In this document: positions 6,895-13,612 of the stretch, piece after piece
Position numbering within the stretch: the first letter of the stretch is position 1
Layout of the letters: the number at the start of each line of letters is the position of its first letter
NCBI GenBank assembly: GCA_034435015.1
Contig: DAOTYH010000033.1
Coordinates: 1-16,481, forward strand
Length of the DNA: 16,481 nucleotides
Direction of reading: 5' to 3'
Origin: DAOTYH01 sp034435015
GTDB lineage: Bacteria > Chloroflexota > Anaerolineae > Aggregatilineales > UBA3940
Made by a program: the position numbers and the translations under genes
The notes under the pieces: generated by a model
Told to the model about the DNA's origin: nothing
Database searches by the model: none
The model's input: only the letters and a program-made list of their open reading frames with translations

Positions 6895-8235
6895 TTACGA
6901 CGCCGTCTCATTCGAAGCGGGCTTACTGCTCAATCCGCCATACAGCTTCTTGAAGATAAAGTAGGCGACCGGCCCTGAGATTGCGCCAATAGTCCCGCCA
7001 ATGATGTACTCAATGCCATTGGTGAACAGGGTAACTACAGCCAGAATGAGAGGAGGAATACAGAAGGCAATCAACACAGGTGTACTCATGGGAATACGGA
7101 AGGGGCGCGGCAGATCAGGCTCCTTGATCCTGAGTGCAATGGCTGTGATGAAGATCAAGATGTAAGCGAAGATGAACAGGAACACATCAATGACGATCAG
7201 GATGTCAAACGTGCCTATAGCGAGAATAGCGTGGATCCCGGCCATGACAAGGATGGAGATATAAGGCGTCTTGAACTTAGGATGTGTCTTGCTCATGAAC
7301 TTAGGAAAGAGATTGTCGTTGGCCATCACAAAGAATGGGCGTGTGCCGGAAGCCAGATAGCTGTTATACAGGGCCAGGTTAGACACCAGCGCCCCAATGA
7401 AGATAACAATGGCAAGAATTGGCCCCCCTAGAGCTTCGCCCAGCTCAACAAACGAAATCCCTTCGCTGGTCGCCCAGCTCTCCCACTGCCCTACTGATAC
7501 CAGCCCTGCCAGCACAGGGAAGAAGTAGACCGCAATAATCACCGGAATAGAGATCAACAGGGCCTGCGGGATAAGCTTCTGCGGGTTGTTCATCTCGCCT
7601 GCCATAGTTGACATGGACTCGTAGCCGGAGTACAGCCAGATGGCAATAGCCAGCCCTAGCCCTAGGCTGTCAAACAGCGACTGCCCCTCTGGCATAAGGG
7701 GCACAAAGGGGTTGAATTGCCAGTTGGCAAAACCCAGGATGATCAAAGGGACCAGCGGAGCTAGAATGATGAGCGAGAACAAAGTAGAGGACAGCCCAAC
7801 TGCCTCAATGCCCCTGATATTGATGTAAGCAAAGATGCAGATCAGCACAAAGCACAGCAACCACCGTCCGAAGGGCGGCAGGCCAAGCCAGTTATTGATG
7901 TAGCCGACTGCCAAGACAACATAGACGGCGGTGTCCACGATCACGGAGAGGGACTGCCACCATCCGGCCTGAAATCCCCAGAACTCACCCAGCCCGCGCT
8001 GGACCCACTTATAGAACCCGCCTTCCTCCGGGATAGCTGAACCCAACTCTGTGCAGATCAGGCCCATCGGGACACTCCAGAAGAAGGGCAGGAAGAGCAA
8101 CATCAGCAGTGACAGGCCCGGGCCGGACGAGGAGATCATGTCCTCCAACCCATAGGGGCCGGACGAACATAGGATGAAGATCATGAAAAAGACGGTTATC
8201 AGTTTCAGATCAGCCCGCTTGAGTTTCTCCTCCAC
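6895..8235 (-). CDS. APC-superfamily amino acid/polyamine-type permease
   Basis: The protein has 446 residues with about 12 hydrophobic helices across its whole length, typical of APC-superfamily transporters in the cytoplasmic membrane. The first helix region carries SSGPYGLEDMISSSGPG, which resembles the SGGPFG-ED motif of the polyamine/amino-acid branch. TELGSAIPEEGGFYKWV (about residues 62-78) and LYSGYESMSTMAGEMNNPQKLIPQAL are further family blocks. The start is GTG, preceded by GAGGAGGACAAG, and the upstream corrinoid gene ends 10 bases earlier. The context suggests import of the methylated substrate of the MttB enzymes. This is notable because betaine uptake in such clusters is more often by BCCT or ABC transporters. 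Substrate is inference only. Confidence 0.9.
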   Translation of the reverse strand: MEEKLKRADLKLITVFFMIFILCSSGPYGLEDMISSSGPGLSLLMLLFLPFFWSVPMGLICTELGSAIPEEGGFYKWVQRGLGEFWGFQAGWWQSLSVIVDTAVYVVLAVGYINNWLGLPPFGRWLLCFVLICIFAYINIRGIEAVGLSSTLFSLIILAPLVPLIILGFANWQFNPFVPLMPEGQSLFDSLGLGLAIAIWLYSGYESMSTMAGEMNNPQKLIPQALLISIPVIIAVYFFPVLAGLVSVGQWESWATSEGISFVELGEALGGPILAIVIFIGALVSNLALYNSYLASGTRPFFVMANDNLFPKFMSKTHPKFKTPYISILVMAGIHAILAIGTFDILIVIDVFLFIFAYILIFITAIALRIKEPDLPRPFRIPMSTPVLIAFCIPPLILAVVTLFTNGIEYIIGGTIGAISGPVAYFIFKKLYGGLSSKPASNETAS

Positions 8236-8245
8236 CTTGTCCTCC

Positions 8246-8893
8246 TCAGACCCCCATTAGTTTCTTTGCCACAGCTACTGCCCCAAAGGCGTCCTCGCTG
8301 TAGCCGTCTGCGCCAATCTGCTCGACCCAGCTACTGGTGACCGGCGCCCCTCCCACCATCACCTTGACCCTTGGCCGTAAGCCTGCTTCCGCCAGAGCCT
8401 CGATGACATTCCGCTGTTTGACCATCGTCGTTGTCAGAAGGGCACTGACCCCCACGATGTCCGCATTAACCTCTCGCGCTTTCTCAACAAATGTGTTGAT
8501 CGGCACATCTACACCTAAATCATGAACCTCGAACCCGCCGGCTGAGAGCATAGTGGCCACCAGCGTTTTCCCAATGTCGTGGATGTCGCCTTCAACTGTT
8601 CCCAGTACAACCTTTCCCAGCATCTGCCGTTCAGTTCCGCGCCGCTTCATTTCAGGCTCCAGCACGCTGACCGCCGCCTTCATCGCCTCGCCGGCCAGCA
8701 CCAGATCGGGGAGGAACATTTCGCACTGGGCAAACTTCTCGCCCACATAGTCCAGCCCGCTTACATAGCCCTTGTTGATCGCGTCAAGTGGATCGATCCC
8801 CTGCTCAATGGCCTGCTGGGCTAGCTGCGCCGCCATTTCAGGCTCGCCATCAATGATGCTCTGAGCCATAGCGTTGAATAGGTCCTCTGTCAT
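8246..8893 (-). CDS. Corrinoid (methyl-carrier) protein, MttC/MtbC-like
   Basis: The protein has 215 residues. Residues 1-88 form the helical cap (DPLDAINKGYVSGLDYVGEKF; MFLPDLVLAGEAMKAA). Residues 92-215 form a Rossmann-like B12-binding domain with GTVEGDIHDIGK (98-109), in which H105 of D-x-H-x-x-G is the predicted lower cobalt ligand. SALLTTTM (150-157) and GGAPV (181-185) complete the B12 signature. It should cycle between Co(I) and methyl-Co(III), taking a methyl group from the MttB enzymes encoded downstream. It is the first gene of the operon. The ATG at 8893 has AGGAGGG 6 bases upstream. A TTG 81 bases further upstream would add residues outside the family and has no ribosome site, so it was not used. 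It is the only corrinoid protein in the window and may serve all three MttB copies. Confidence 0.93.
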   Translation of the reverse strand: MTEDLFNAMAQSIIDGEPEMAAQLAQQAIEQGIDPLDAINKGYVSGLDYVGEKFAQCEMFLPDLVLAGEAMKAAVSVLEPEMKRRGTERQMLGKVVLGTVEGDIHDIGKTLVATMLSAGGFEVHDLGVDVPINTFVEKAREVNADIVGVSALLTTTMVKQRNVIEALAEAGLRPRVKVMVGGAPVTSSWVEQIGADGYSEDAFGAVAVAKKLMGV

Positions 8894-9213
8894 AAATCCC
8901 TCCTGTTGAAAAACTTGGCTATTGGCCTGCTCCCATTGGACAAATGAAAACGGCCATCCGGCCTTAGCGCTCAACTAGCCAGATGGAGAGCAACCCAACA
9001 AGAAAGTATGCCCCTGGGGAACGCTGATCGTCCCAACACTACGGATGTCCACCTGCGTATGGGGGTATGTAAAACTGATTTCCAGCCAATGTATGGTAAT
9101 GAGCTAACAGCGATTGAGAGGAAGAAATGGAGGCCGAGATGCTGTCAGCAGAAGCTTAGCAAATCACGGCTTGTTTGCCCTGAGAGCATCGTAGCATGAA
9201 ACCAAAGGGGGAG
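8894..9213. other. Non-coding region upstream of the MttB operon
   Basis: This 320-base stretch lies between the corrinoid gene start and the InsA-like ORF stop. It must contain the operon promoter (minus strand), but no convincing -35/-10 pair was found. No cobalamin-riboswitch consensus was recognised. Small palindromes such as CCCCTGGGG near 9011 and GGCC-ATCC-GGCC near 8952 are weak. A 63-codon plus-strand reading frame (9008-9199) has no family resemblance and no good ribosome site and is considered spurious. No DDE-transposase (InsB) remains were recognised on the minus strand. Confidence 0.4.
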
Positions 9214-9537
9214 TCAATATATTTTAGGAGTTTTGTCTAAACGCGCGGACTTATCCAGGCGCAACTTACGAAGCGGCAGGCTGGCAATATAGGCATTGAC
9301 CCAGTTAATCACGCTCTGGTGATTCACCCCCAATGCCTGCCCAACGGCACGCAGACTCATGCCAGCTAGATATAGCTGGACCGCCTTTAGGTGCACTTCG
9401 TCTGGATAGCCGTTGGGATTAGGGTCTGGCGTGTAGCGATGGCCGCATATCTTGCAACGGTAACGCTGGCTACCCGAACGGTTGCGCCCTGCTTTAATCT
9501 GATTGCCTGTAGTATGACAGTACGGACAAGTCTCCAT
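9214..9537 (-). CDS. Orphan InsA-like zinc-ribbon/helix-turn-helix protein (IS1-type remnant)
   Basis: The protein has 107 residues. The N-terminal zinc ribbon has CPYC (4-7) and CKIC (28-31) with RYRCKICGHRYT between ribbon and linker. A helix-turn-helix follows: KAVQLYLAGMSLRAVGQALGVNHQSVINWV (about 51-80). This is the layout of IS1 InsA, the DNA-binding partner and regulator of IS1 transposition. In complete elements a DDE frame (InsB) follows, often through a -1 frameshift. Here the frame ends at TGA and the 320 bases beyond hold no recognisable InsB, so it is either a decayed element or a solo DNA-binding protein. Terminal repeats could not be defined, so the element's limits are unknown. 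Confidence 0.75.
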   Translation of the reverse strand: METCPYCHTTGNQIKAGRNRSGSQRYRCKICGHRYTPDPNPNGYPDEVHLKAVQLYLAGMSLRAVGQALGVNHQSVINWVNAYIASLPLRKLRLDKSARLDKTPKIY

Positions 9538-9589
9538 GCGGATATTTTACCTAACTCTTGATCGTCTGGTCATCCTTGCAGGCCACTAC

Positions 9590-9604
9590 GGTGTCTCAAA
9601 CACC
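9590..9604. repeat. Short inverted repeat upstream of the InsA-like ORF
   Basis: GGTGT (9590-9594) and ACACC (9600-9604) flank a CTCAA loop, about 55 bases before the InsA-like start codon. It could be part of an insertion-sequence end or an operator; no matching copy was found on the other side of the ORF. Confidence 0.3.
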
Positions 9605-9627
9605 TCGATTTTAGACATACTAATACG

Positions 9628-9658
9628 TTGTCAGAGACAGAGTCATCTACCCTGACAA
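9628..9658. repeat. Inverted repeat in the leader region of the sugar kinase gene
   Basis: The perfect 7-bp arms TTGTCAG (9628-9634) and CTGACAA (9652-9658) have a 17-base spacer and end 39 bases before the kinase start codon. It may be an operator or RNA hairpin controlling the plus-strand gene. No convincing promoter was identified in 9605-9697. Confidence 0.4.
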
Positions 9659-9697
9659 GGCTCTATCGAAGTAAGATCGCTTTCGGCGAGGTGAGAC

Positions 9698-10639
9698 ATG
9701 ATCTTGTGCATTACGCTCAACCCTGTAGTAGATATGACCCTGTTCGTAGATGAGATAAAACCGGTCTACCGCACGGATGCCCGCCGCGTGACCTACATCG
9801 CAGGCGGCAAGGGTAACAATGTCGCCAGAGCACTTCTGCGGTTGGGGCAGTCTGCCCGCGTCTTCCTTCCATTAGGCGGGACAAGCGGTCGGCATGAGGC
9901 TGAACTGCTGGAGGCCGAGGGCATTGAGAAAACAGCGGCGTGGGTATCAGGCGATACGCGGATGGCGATTACGATTGTTGATCGGGACTATCAGCAAAGG
10001 GCATTTTTTACCCCCTCTGCCCCTGTGACCCTTGAGGACCTCTCCCTCATCCGGAAGCGCTTTGAGGAGGCACTGGCGGGTGTAAAGGCAATGTGCCTGT
10101 GTGGAAGTTCACCAGCTCCGCAGGCTGATTGCCTCTTCCCTGAATTCCTGCATAGGGCAACCCAGCAGGGCATTCCAACCCTGTTGGACACTTATGGCAA
10201 CGCATTACGGCTTGGCCTTGAAGCCGTCCCTACCATTGTGAAGATTAACCGGGCAGAGGCATCCGCACTGCTGGGCAGGTCTCTTGACACGCTGGAAGCA
10301 CAGATCAGCGCGCTGAATGAGTTACGCCACAGCGGCGCCCGCTGGGCGGTCTTGACGCTGGGAGATCAGGGAGCACTGTTCACTTGTGAGGAGGGAAGCT
10401 GGCTGGCTCAGCCTCCACCACGAAAGGTCGTCAATCCGATTGGTTCGGGCGATGCAATGACGGCTGGACTTCTGGCCGGCTGGATAACAGGACAACCTCC
10501 AAAGGACTGCTTCCGTCTGGGAATGGCCTCGGCTGTTGCTAACACGCTCACATGGGAGGCAGGGCATATAGACCCGGAGGAAGTTGAAGCACTGTTGTCA
10601 CAGATACAACTCATACCGCTGAGCGTCGGAGGGAACTAA
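9698..10639 (+). CDS. PfkB-family hexose-phosphate kinase (1-phosphofructokinase/tagatose-6-phosphate kinase type)
   Basis: The protein has 313 residues, the usual length for FruK/LacC-type kinases. It begins MILCITLNPVVDMTL, typical of the 1-phosphofructokinase subgroup. GGKGNNVARAL (36-46) is PfkB signature 1, CGSSP (135-139) is present, VKINRAEASALLG carries the N-x-x-E metal motif (N184, E187), and NPIGSGDAMTAGLLAG (246-261) is signature 2 with the catalytic base D252. It should use ATP to phosphorylate a sugar phosphate such as fructose-1-phosphate or tagatose-6-phosphate; the exact substrate cannot be told apart by eye. GAGGTG lies 5 bases before the ATG. No PTS or sugar-transport gene is adjacent, so its pathway link is unclear. 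The PDZ protein gene follows 66 bases later on the same strand. Confidence 0.9.
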   Translation: MILCITLNPVVDMTLFVDEIKPVYRTDARRVTYIAGGKGNNVARALLRLGQSARVFLPLGGTSGRHEAELLEAEGIEKTAAWVSGDTRMAITIVDRDYQQRAFFTPSAPVTLEDLSLIRKRFEEALAGVKAMCLCGSSPAPQADCLFPEFLHRATQQGIPTLLDTYGNALRLGLEAVPTIVKINRAEASALLGRSLDTLEAQISALNELRHSGARWAVLTLGDQGALFTCEEGSWLAQPPPRKVVNPIGSGDAMTAGLLAGWITGQPPKDCFRLGMASAVANTLTWEAGHIDPEEVEALLSQIQLIPLSVGGN

Positions 10640-10648
10640 ACACAATGG

Positions 10649-10669
10649 CCTGTCGTCTTGATAGACAGG
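10649..10669 (+). repeat. Small hairpin between kinase and PDZ genes
   Basis: CCTGTC (10649-10654) and GACAGG (10664-10669) enclose a 9-base loop shortly after the kinase stop codon. There is no T-tract after it, so it is more likely an RNA processing or attenuation structure than an efficient terminator. Confidence 0.35.
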
Positions 10670-10705
10670 AGATAAGATTCTGCCTGCACACGAGGAGAGC
10701 AAGCC

Positions 10706-11548
10706 ATGGGAGATGATCTGACACCTCCAGAAAAAGATCGGCTGGCTGGACCCCCTGCCCGTGGAGAGCTACCCCGCCAAGAGGCTACACGATCCGCCGC
10801 AACCCCCACCTGGCTGTGGACGATGGTAGCGGTGATCGTGCTGACGTCATTTGTGGGAGGTGCTATAGCAGGTTCAATCGCCGGGCGCGTATACGAACGA
10901 CAACATGGCAGACAATGCGAGGGGAAAGCCTACTGGCTACTTGGCGCAATGCTGGAGGAGCGTGGGGCAGAGGTCCATCTGGCCTCGGTATACGCCGGCG
11001 GCCCGGCTGGAAGCGTTGGCCTGCGGGACGGTGACCAGTTGTTATCTATTGACGGCACTGCTGTCACTAGCGCCTCACAGGCAACAGAGGTTCTTTGTTC
11101 ACGCCTCGCGGGCGATCAAATCAACCTGATCGCCGAGCACAACCATTTTGTGAATCAGTACTTCATAACGCTAGGGGTGGCATCAGATGCTGGATGCTTG
11201 AGCGCAATCCCCCCTGAGCCGACTATCCTGCCGCCCCCGCTCGTTACGAACTCCCAACAGAGCGAGGAAGCTCATCTAGGCGTTGTATATCGTATGCTGA
11301 CCACTGGCGACCCTTCCGGCCTTGATCAGGGCGCTATGATCATCACAGTCCGATCAGGCGGCGCGGCAGAGACAGCAGGGCTGGAACCCGGGGATGTTAT
11401 CCTTGAGGTGGATGGAGCAAGACTCTCGCAGACCTATACACTGGGAATGGCACTCGAACGTTTCTCGGCAGGTCAGGCGGTTAGTCTTCTCGTATGGCGG
11501 GCCATAGACAGGCAGAACATGTCTATCTGGGTGACGCTGGGAGGCTGA
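10706..11548 (+). CDS. Membrane-anchored double-PDZ protein without protease domain
   Basis: The protein has 280 residues. A Pro/Arg-rich cytoplasmic stretch (1-35) leads to one membrane helix (about 36-60), then two PDZ-like domains outside the membrane. PDZ1 (about 78-157) contains VYAGGPAGSVGLRDGDQLLSIDG, and PDZ2 (about 190-279) contains VRSGGAAETAGLEPGDVILEVDG. A Pro-rich linker (168-180) joins them. The layout resembles the tail of HtrA/DegP proteases, but no trypsin-like domain precedes it and no catalytic residues are seen, so a scaffold or substrate-binding role is likely. The start codon has GAGGAG 9 bases upstream. It lies between the sugar kinase and tilS on the same strand, but tilS has its own promoter, so a functional link to either is not implied. 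Confidence 0.82.
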   Translation: MGDDLTPPEKDRLAGPPARGELPRQEATRSAATPTWLWTMVAVIVLTSFVGGAIAGSIAGRVYERQHGRQCEGKAYWLLGAMLEERGAEVHLASVYAGGPAGSVGLRDGDQLLSIDGTAVTSASQATEVLCSRLAGDQINLIAEHNHFVNQYFITLGVASDAGCLSAIPPEPTILPPPLVTNSQQSEEAHLGVVYRMLTTGDPSGLDQGAMIITVRSGGAAETAGLEPGDVILEVDGARLSQTYTLGMALERFSAGQAVSLLVWRAIDRQNMSIWVTLGG

Positions 11549-11579
11549 GGCCCGCATCAGCCGCTTTGCAGACAGCCCA

Positions 11580-11588
11580 TGCTATAAT
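11580..11588 (+). promoter_or_regulatory. Extended -10 promoter of tilS
   Basis: TG-C-TATAAT gives a perfect -10 hexamer (11583-11588) with the TG extension (11580-11581); no good -35 lies 16-18 bases upstream, which extended -10 promoters can tolerate. Transcription is expected to start near 11595, two to four bases before the tilS ATG at 11598, implying an essentially leaderless mRNA. Confidence 0.6.
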
Positions 11589-11597
11589 GCGGCTACT

Positions 11598-13079
11598 ATG
11601 GACTTGCTACCTGATTTTCAGAGAACGATCAAGGCATTCGGTATTCTCCATGCCGGCGATGCGGTCGTGATTGGTGTGTCGGGCGGGCCAGACTCGCTGG
11701 CCCTGTTGCATCTGTTTGTACGCTCACGCGAGACCCTAGGCTGGCGTCCTTACGTCCTTCATCTTAACCATCAGATCCGTGGAAGTGAGGCAGAGGCTGA
11801 CGCCCAGTTTGTTGCCTCAATCGCCGCTGAATGGGATGTACCCTGTCGAGTGGAACAAGTCAATGTGCCTGCCGTAGCCGCAAGGTCCAAGCTGTCGCTG
11901 GAGGAGGCGGCCCGGCAGGTCCGCTACGCCGCCCTGACACAAGAAGCAGAACGGGTCGGAGCAAACGTTATTGCCGTAGGCCACAATGCCGACGATCAGG
12001 CCGAGACCGTGTTGATGCATCTGTTGCGCGGCTCAGGGTCAGCAGGGCTACGGGGAATGTTACCCTTGACAGTATATAGCAGAACGCGGAACAACACTCC
12101 CTTGTACCTGTTCCGCCCCCTGCTGGGCACTACACGAGCGGCTATCGAAGCATATTGCACGGCTCAGGGACTTAGCCCTAGAACGGATCATTCCAACTTC
12201 GATACGACCTACTTTCGTAACCGGCTACGGTATGAGGTTATCCCTTTGCTGAAGACAGTCAGCCCCAACCTAGTCACCCTGCTGGGACACACAGCTTCAG
12301 TCATCGCGGCAGATTACGAAATCCTGTTGATGGAGGCCGAAGAGGCATGGCGCTCTGTGGTGCGTGAAGAGACAAACGGGCGAGTATGTTTCGAACTAGA
12401 AGAGTGGAGAAGTCTGCCGCTTGCCCTCCAGCGGGCTACTATCAGACGGGCAGTCGGCCTGCTTCGCGCCTGCCTGCGAGACCTTGGCTATATTCATGTA
12501 GAAGAGGCCGTCCGAGCCGGGCAGGCAGGTCAGACAGGGATGCAGGTGACCTTACCGGGCAGGCTGGTGCTCCGCGTCGAGTATGACACACTTGCGATCG
12601 CCCCTGCTGATACCCACCCTCCTCAACCTGACTGGCCGCTAATTGAGCCGGGAACAATCGTGCCAATCACAGGCGAGGGAGAGTATAGGCTTCCAGGGAC
12701 AGGCTGGTACTTTGGCCTTCACCCTTACAATGGCAGGCGTTCCGGGCAAAGCTGGGAAGCACTGCTGGCTGGCATATGGACCACCCCTCTGGACGCGGAT
12801 GCTGTAGCACATTCAGGTCCCCTGCAGATTCGCACCCGTCAGGCCGGCGACCACTTCCGGCCACAGGGAGCAAAGGGTACTCAGAAGCTCAGCGACTTCA
12901 TGATCAACTCGAAGATTCCATCTATCTGGCGTGACCAGTTGCCTCTGCTGACAGCAGGCGATCAGATTGTGTGGGTATGCGGCTGGCGTGTAGATGAGAG
13001 ATTCATTGTGCGGCCCCAGACACAGCACGTCTGGGTAGCCTGCCTAGAGAAAGGTCAGGGCGGCATGGAGTTGCCCTGA
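11598..13079 (+). CDS. tilS: tRNA(Ile)-lysidine synthetase TilS
   Basis: The protein has 493 residues. It is an N-type ATP pyrophosphatase that modifies C34 of the CAU-anticodon tRNA-Ile to lysidine, which lets it read AUA; the enzyme is cytoplasmic and nearly always essential. The P-loop SGGPDS is at 28-33, followed by LHLNHQIRG (54-62), LEEAARQVRYAAL (101-113), GHNADDQAETVLMHLLRGSG (128-147), FRPLL, and DHSNFDTTYFRNRLRYEVIPLL (197-218). A C-terminal TilS domain is recognisable by RTRQAGDHFRPQG (412-424) and KLSDFMINSKIPSIWRDQLPLL. The start must be here because the P-loop follows within 30 residues and no Met lies between. There is no Shine-Dalgarno sequence; a TATAAT box ends 9 bases before the ATG. 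The stop codon is buried in a strong hairpin. Confidence 0.96.
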   Translation: MDLLPDFQRTIKAFGILHAGDAVVIGVSGGPDSLALLHLFVRSRETLGWRPYVLHLNHQIRGSEAEADAQFVASIAAEWDVPCRVEQVNVPAVAARSKLSLEEAARQVRYAALTQEAERVGANVIAVGHNADDQAETVLMHLLRGSGSAGLRGMLPLTVYSRTRNNTPLYLFRPLLGTTRAAIEAYCTAQGLSPRTDHSNFDTTYFRNRLRYEVIPLLKTVSPNLVTLLGHTASVIAADYEILLMEAEEAWRSVVREETNGRVCFELEEWRSLPLALQRATIRRAVGLLRACLRDLGYIHVEEAVRAGQAGQTGMQVTLPGRLVLRVEYDTLAIAPADTHPPQPDWPLIEPGTIVPITGEGEYRLPGTGWYFGLHPYNGRRSGQSWEALLAGIWTTPLDADAVAHSGPLQIRTRQAGDHFRPQGAKGTQKLSDFMINSKIPSIWRDQLPLLTAGDQIVWVCGWRVDERFIVRPQTQHVWVACLEKGQGGMELP

Positions 13080-13088
13080 CCTTTCTCT
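13046..13088 (+). terminator. Strong hairpin overlapping the tilS stop codon
   Basis: The perfect 16-bp stem, left arm AGAGAAAGGTCAGGGC (13046-13061) and right arm 13073-13088, has an 11-base loop. The last tilS codons and the TGA (13077-13079) are inside it. The T-rich part (CTTTCTCTCT) is mostly within the right arm, so it may act as a terminator on the plus strand or as a barrier between convergent genes; the minus-strand side lacks a T-tract. Confidence 0.65.
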
Positions 13089-13116
13089 CTACTTGTATAC
13101 TGGCGGGATAAGGATG

Positions 13117-13506
13117 TTACTCCTTCTTCTCCTGGTCTTCCTCTAGGGGTGTAAAACTGCTTGCCATCTTATCGAGTGCATCGCTGAGGCCGCGTAGTGC
13201 CGTTACCAGCCCTTTGCGAATTTCGTCCCCAACCTTGCCAGACTCGATATCCTCGCGTATCTGTTTGACACCGGTCTCGACTTTCTGGCCTGGCTCTGTC
13301 TCACGCAGAGTCTTCACTGCCTCGTCAACTTCCTTGACAAGCCTCTGCAACCCATCCTGCACCTCAGCCTGAATCTTGCGCCGCTCCTGGCTGTTCCATG
13401 CAACATTGATAGTCTCACGAAGCTTACGCCCTACCTCCGCAAACTCGGCGGCAATATCAGGGGTTTCCTGCTTGGGCTTCTCATTGTCCGGGATATTATC
13501 GGTCAT
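13117..13506 (-). CDS. Small, highly charged helical protein of unknown function
   Basis: The protein has 129 residues. Apart from a polar N-terminus (1-17) and an acidic end (LEEDQEKKE), it is predicted to be long amphipathic helices (about 18-115) rich in Glu, Lys and Arg, such as LQRLVKEVDEAVKTLRETEPGQKVETGVKQIREDI. This pattern is compatible with a coiled coil or membrane-surface protein. There is no signal peptide, membrane segment or catalytic motif, and the family was not recognised. AAAGGAG lies 8 bases before the ATG, which supports real translation. It converges on tilS and stands alone on the minus strand, downstream of the glycosidase cluster with a 106-base gap that holds a possible promoter. 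Confidence 0.75.
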   Translation of the reverse strand: MTDNIPDNEKPKQETPDIAAEFAEVGRKLRETINVAWNSQERRKIQAEVQDGLQRLVKEVDEAVKTLRETEPGQKVETGVKQIREDIESGKVGDEIRKGLVTALRGLSDALDKMASSFTPLEEDQEKKE

Positions 13507-13552
13507 CGCCTACGCTCCTTTGCTCAGACATACCGTCTTTGTACCTGACCAT

Positions 13553-13582
13553 ATATACGCATGGATCAGGCTTGGGTTGCAA
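13553..13582 (-). promoter_or_regulatory. Possible promoter of the small helical protein gene
   Basis: On the minus strand, TTGCAA (13582-13577) is followed after 18 bp by GTATAT (13558-13553) with a TG extension before it. The match is partial, but the site is well placed, about 47 bases before the start codon at 13506. Confidence 0.35.
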
Positions 13583-13612
13583 CAAAGGAAGCTCCCTGTA
13601 CAGGCTAGAAGC

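Noticed and set aside
8894..8974. 27-residue N-terminal extension of the corrinoid protein from a TTG
   Set aside because: AGGAGGG directly before the ATG at 8893 and the family's usual N-terminus support the shorter protein.
9008..9199. 63-codon plus-strand reading frame upstream of the MttB operon
   Set aside because: There is no family resemblance, no good ribosome site and an odd composition; most likely non-coding.
8894..9213. Cobalamin riboswitch in front of the corrinoid operon
   Set aside because: The B12-box and other conserved cobalamin aptamer segments were looked for on the minus strand and not found.
9037..9591. Direct repeat CACTACGG on both sides of the InsA-like ORF (9037-9044 and 9584-9591), which looks like an IS1-type target duplication
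   Set aside because: The sequences just inside the repeats do not form inverted ends, and an 8-base repeat is expected by chance in this much DNA.
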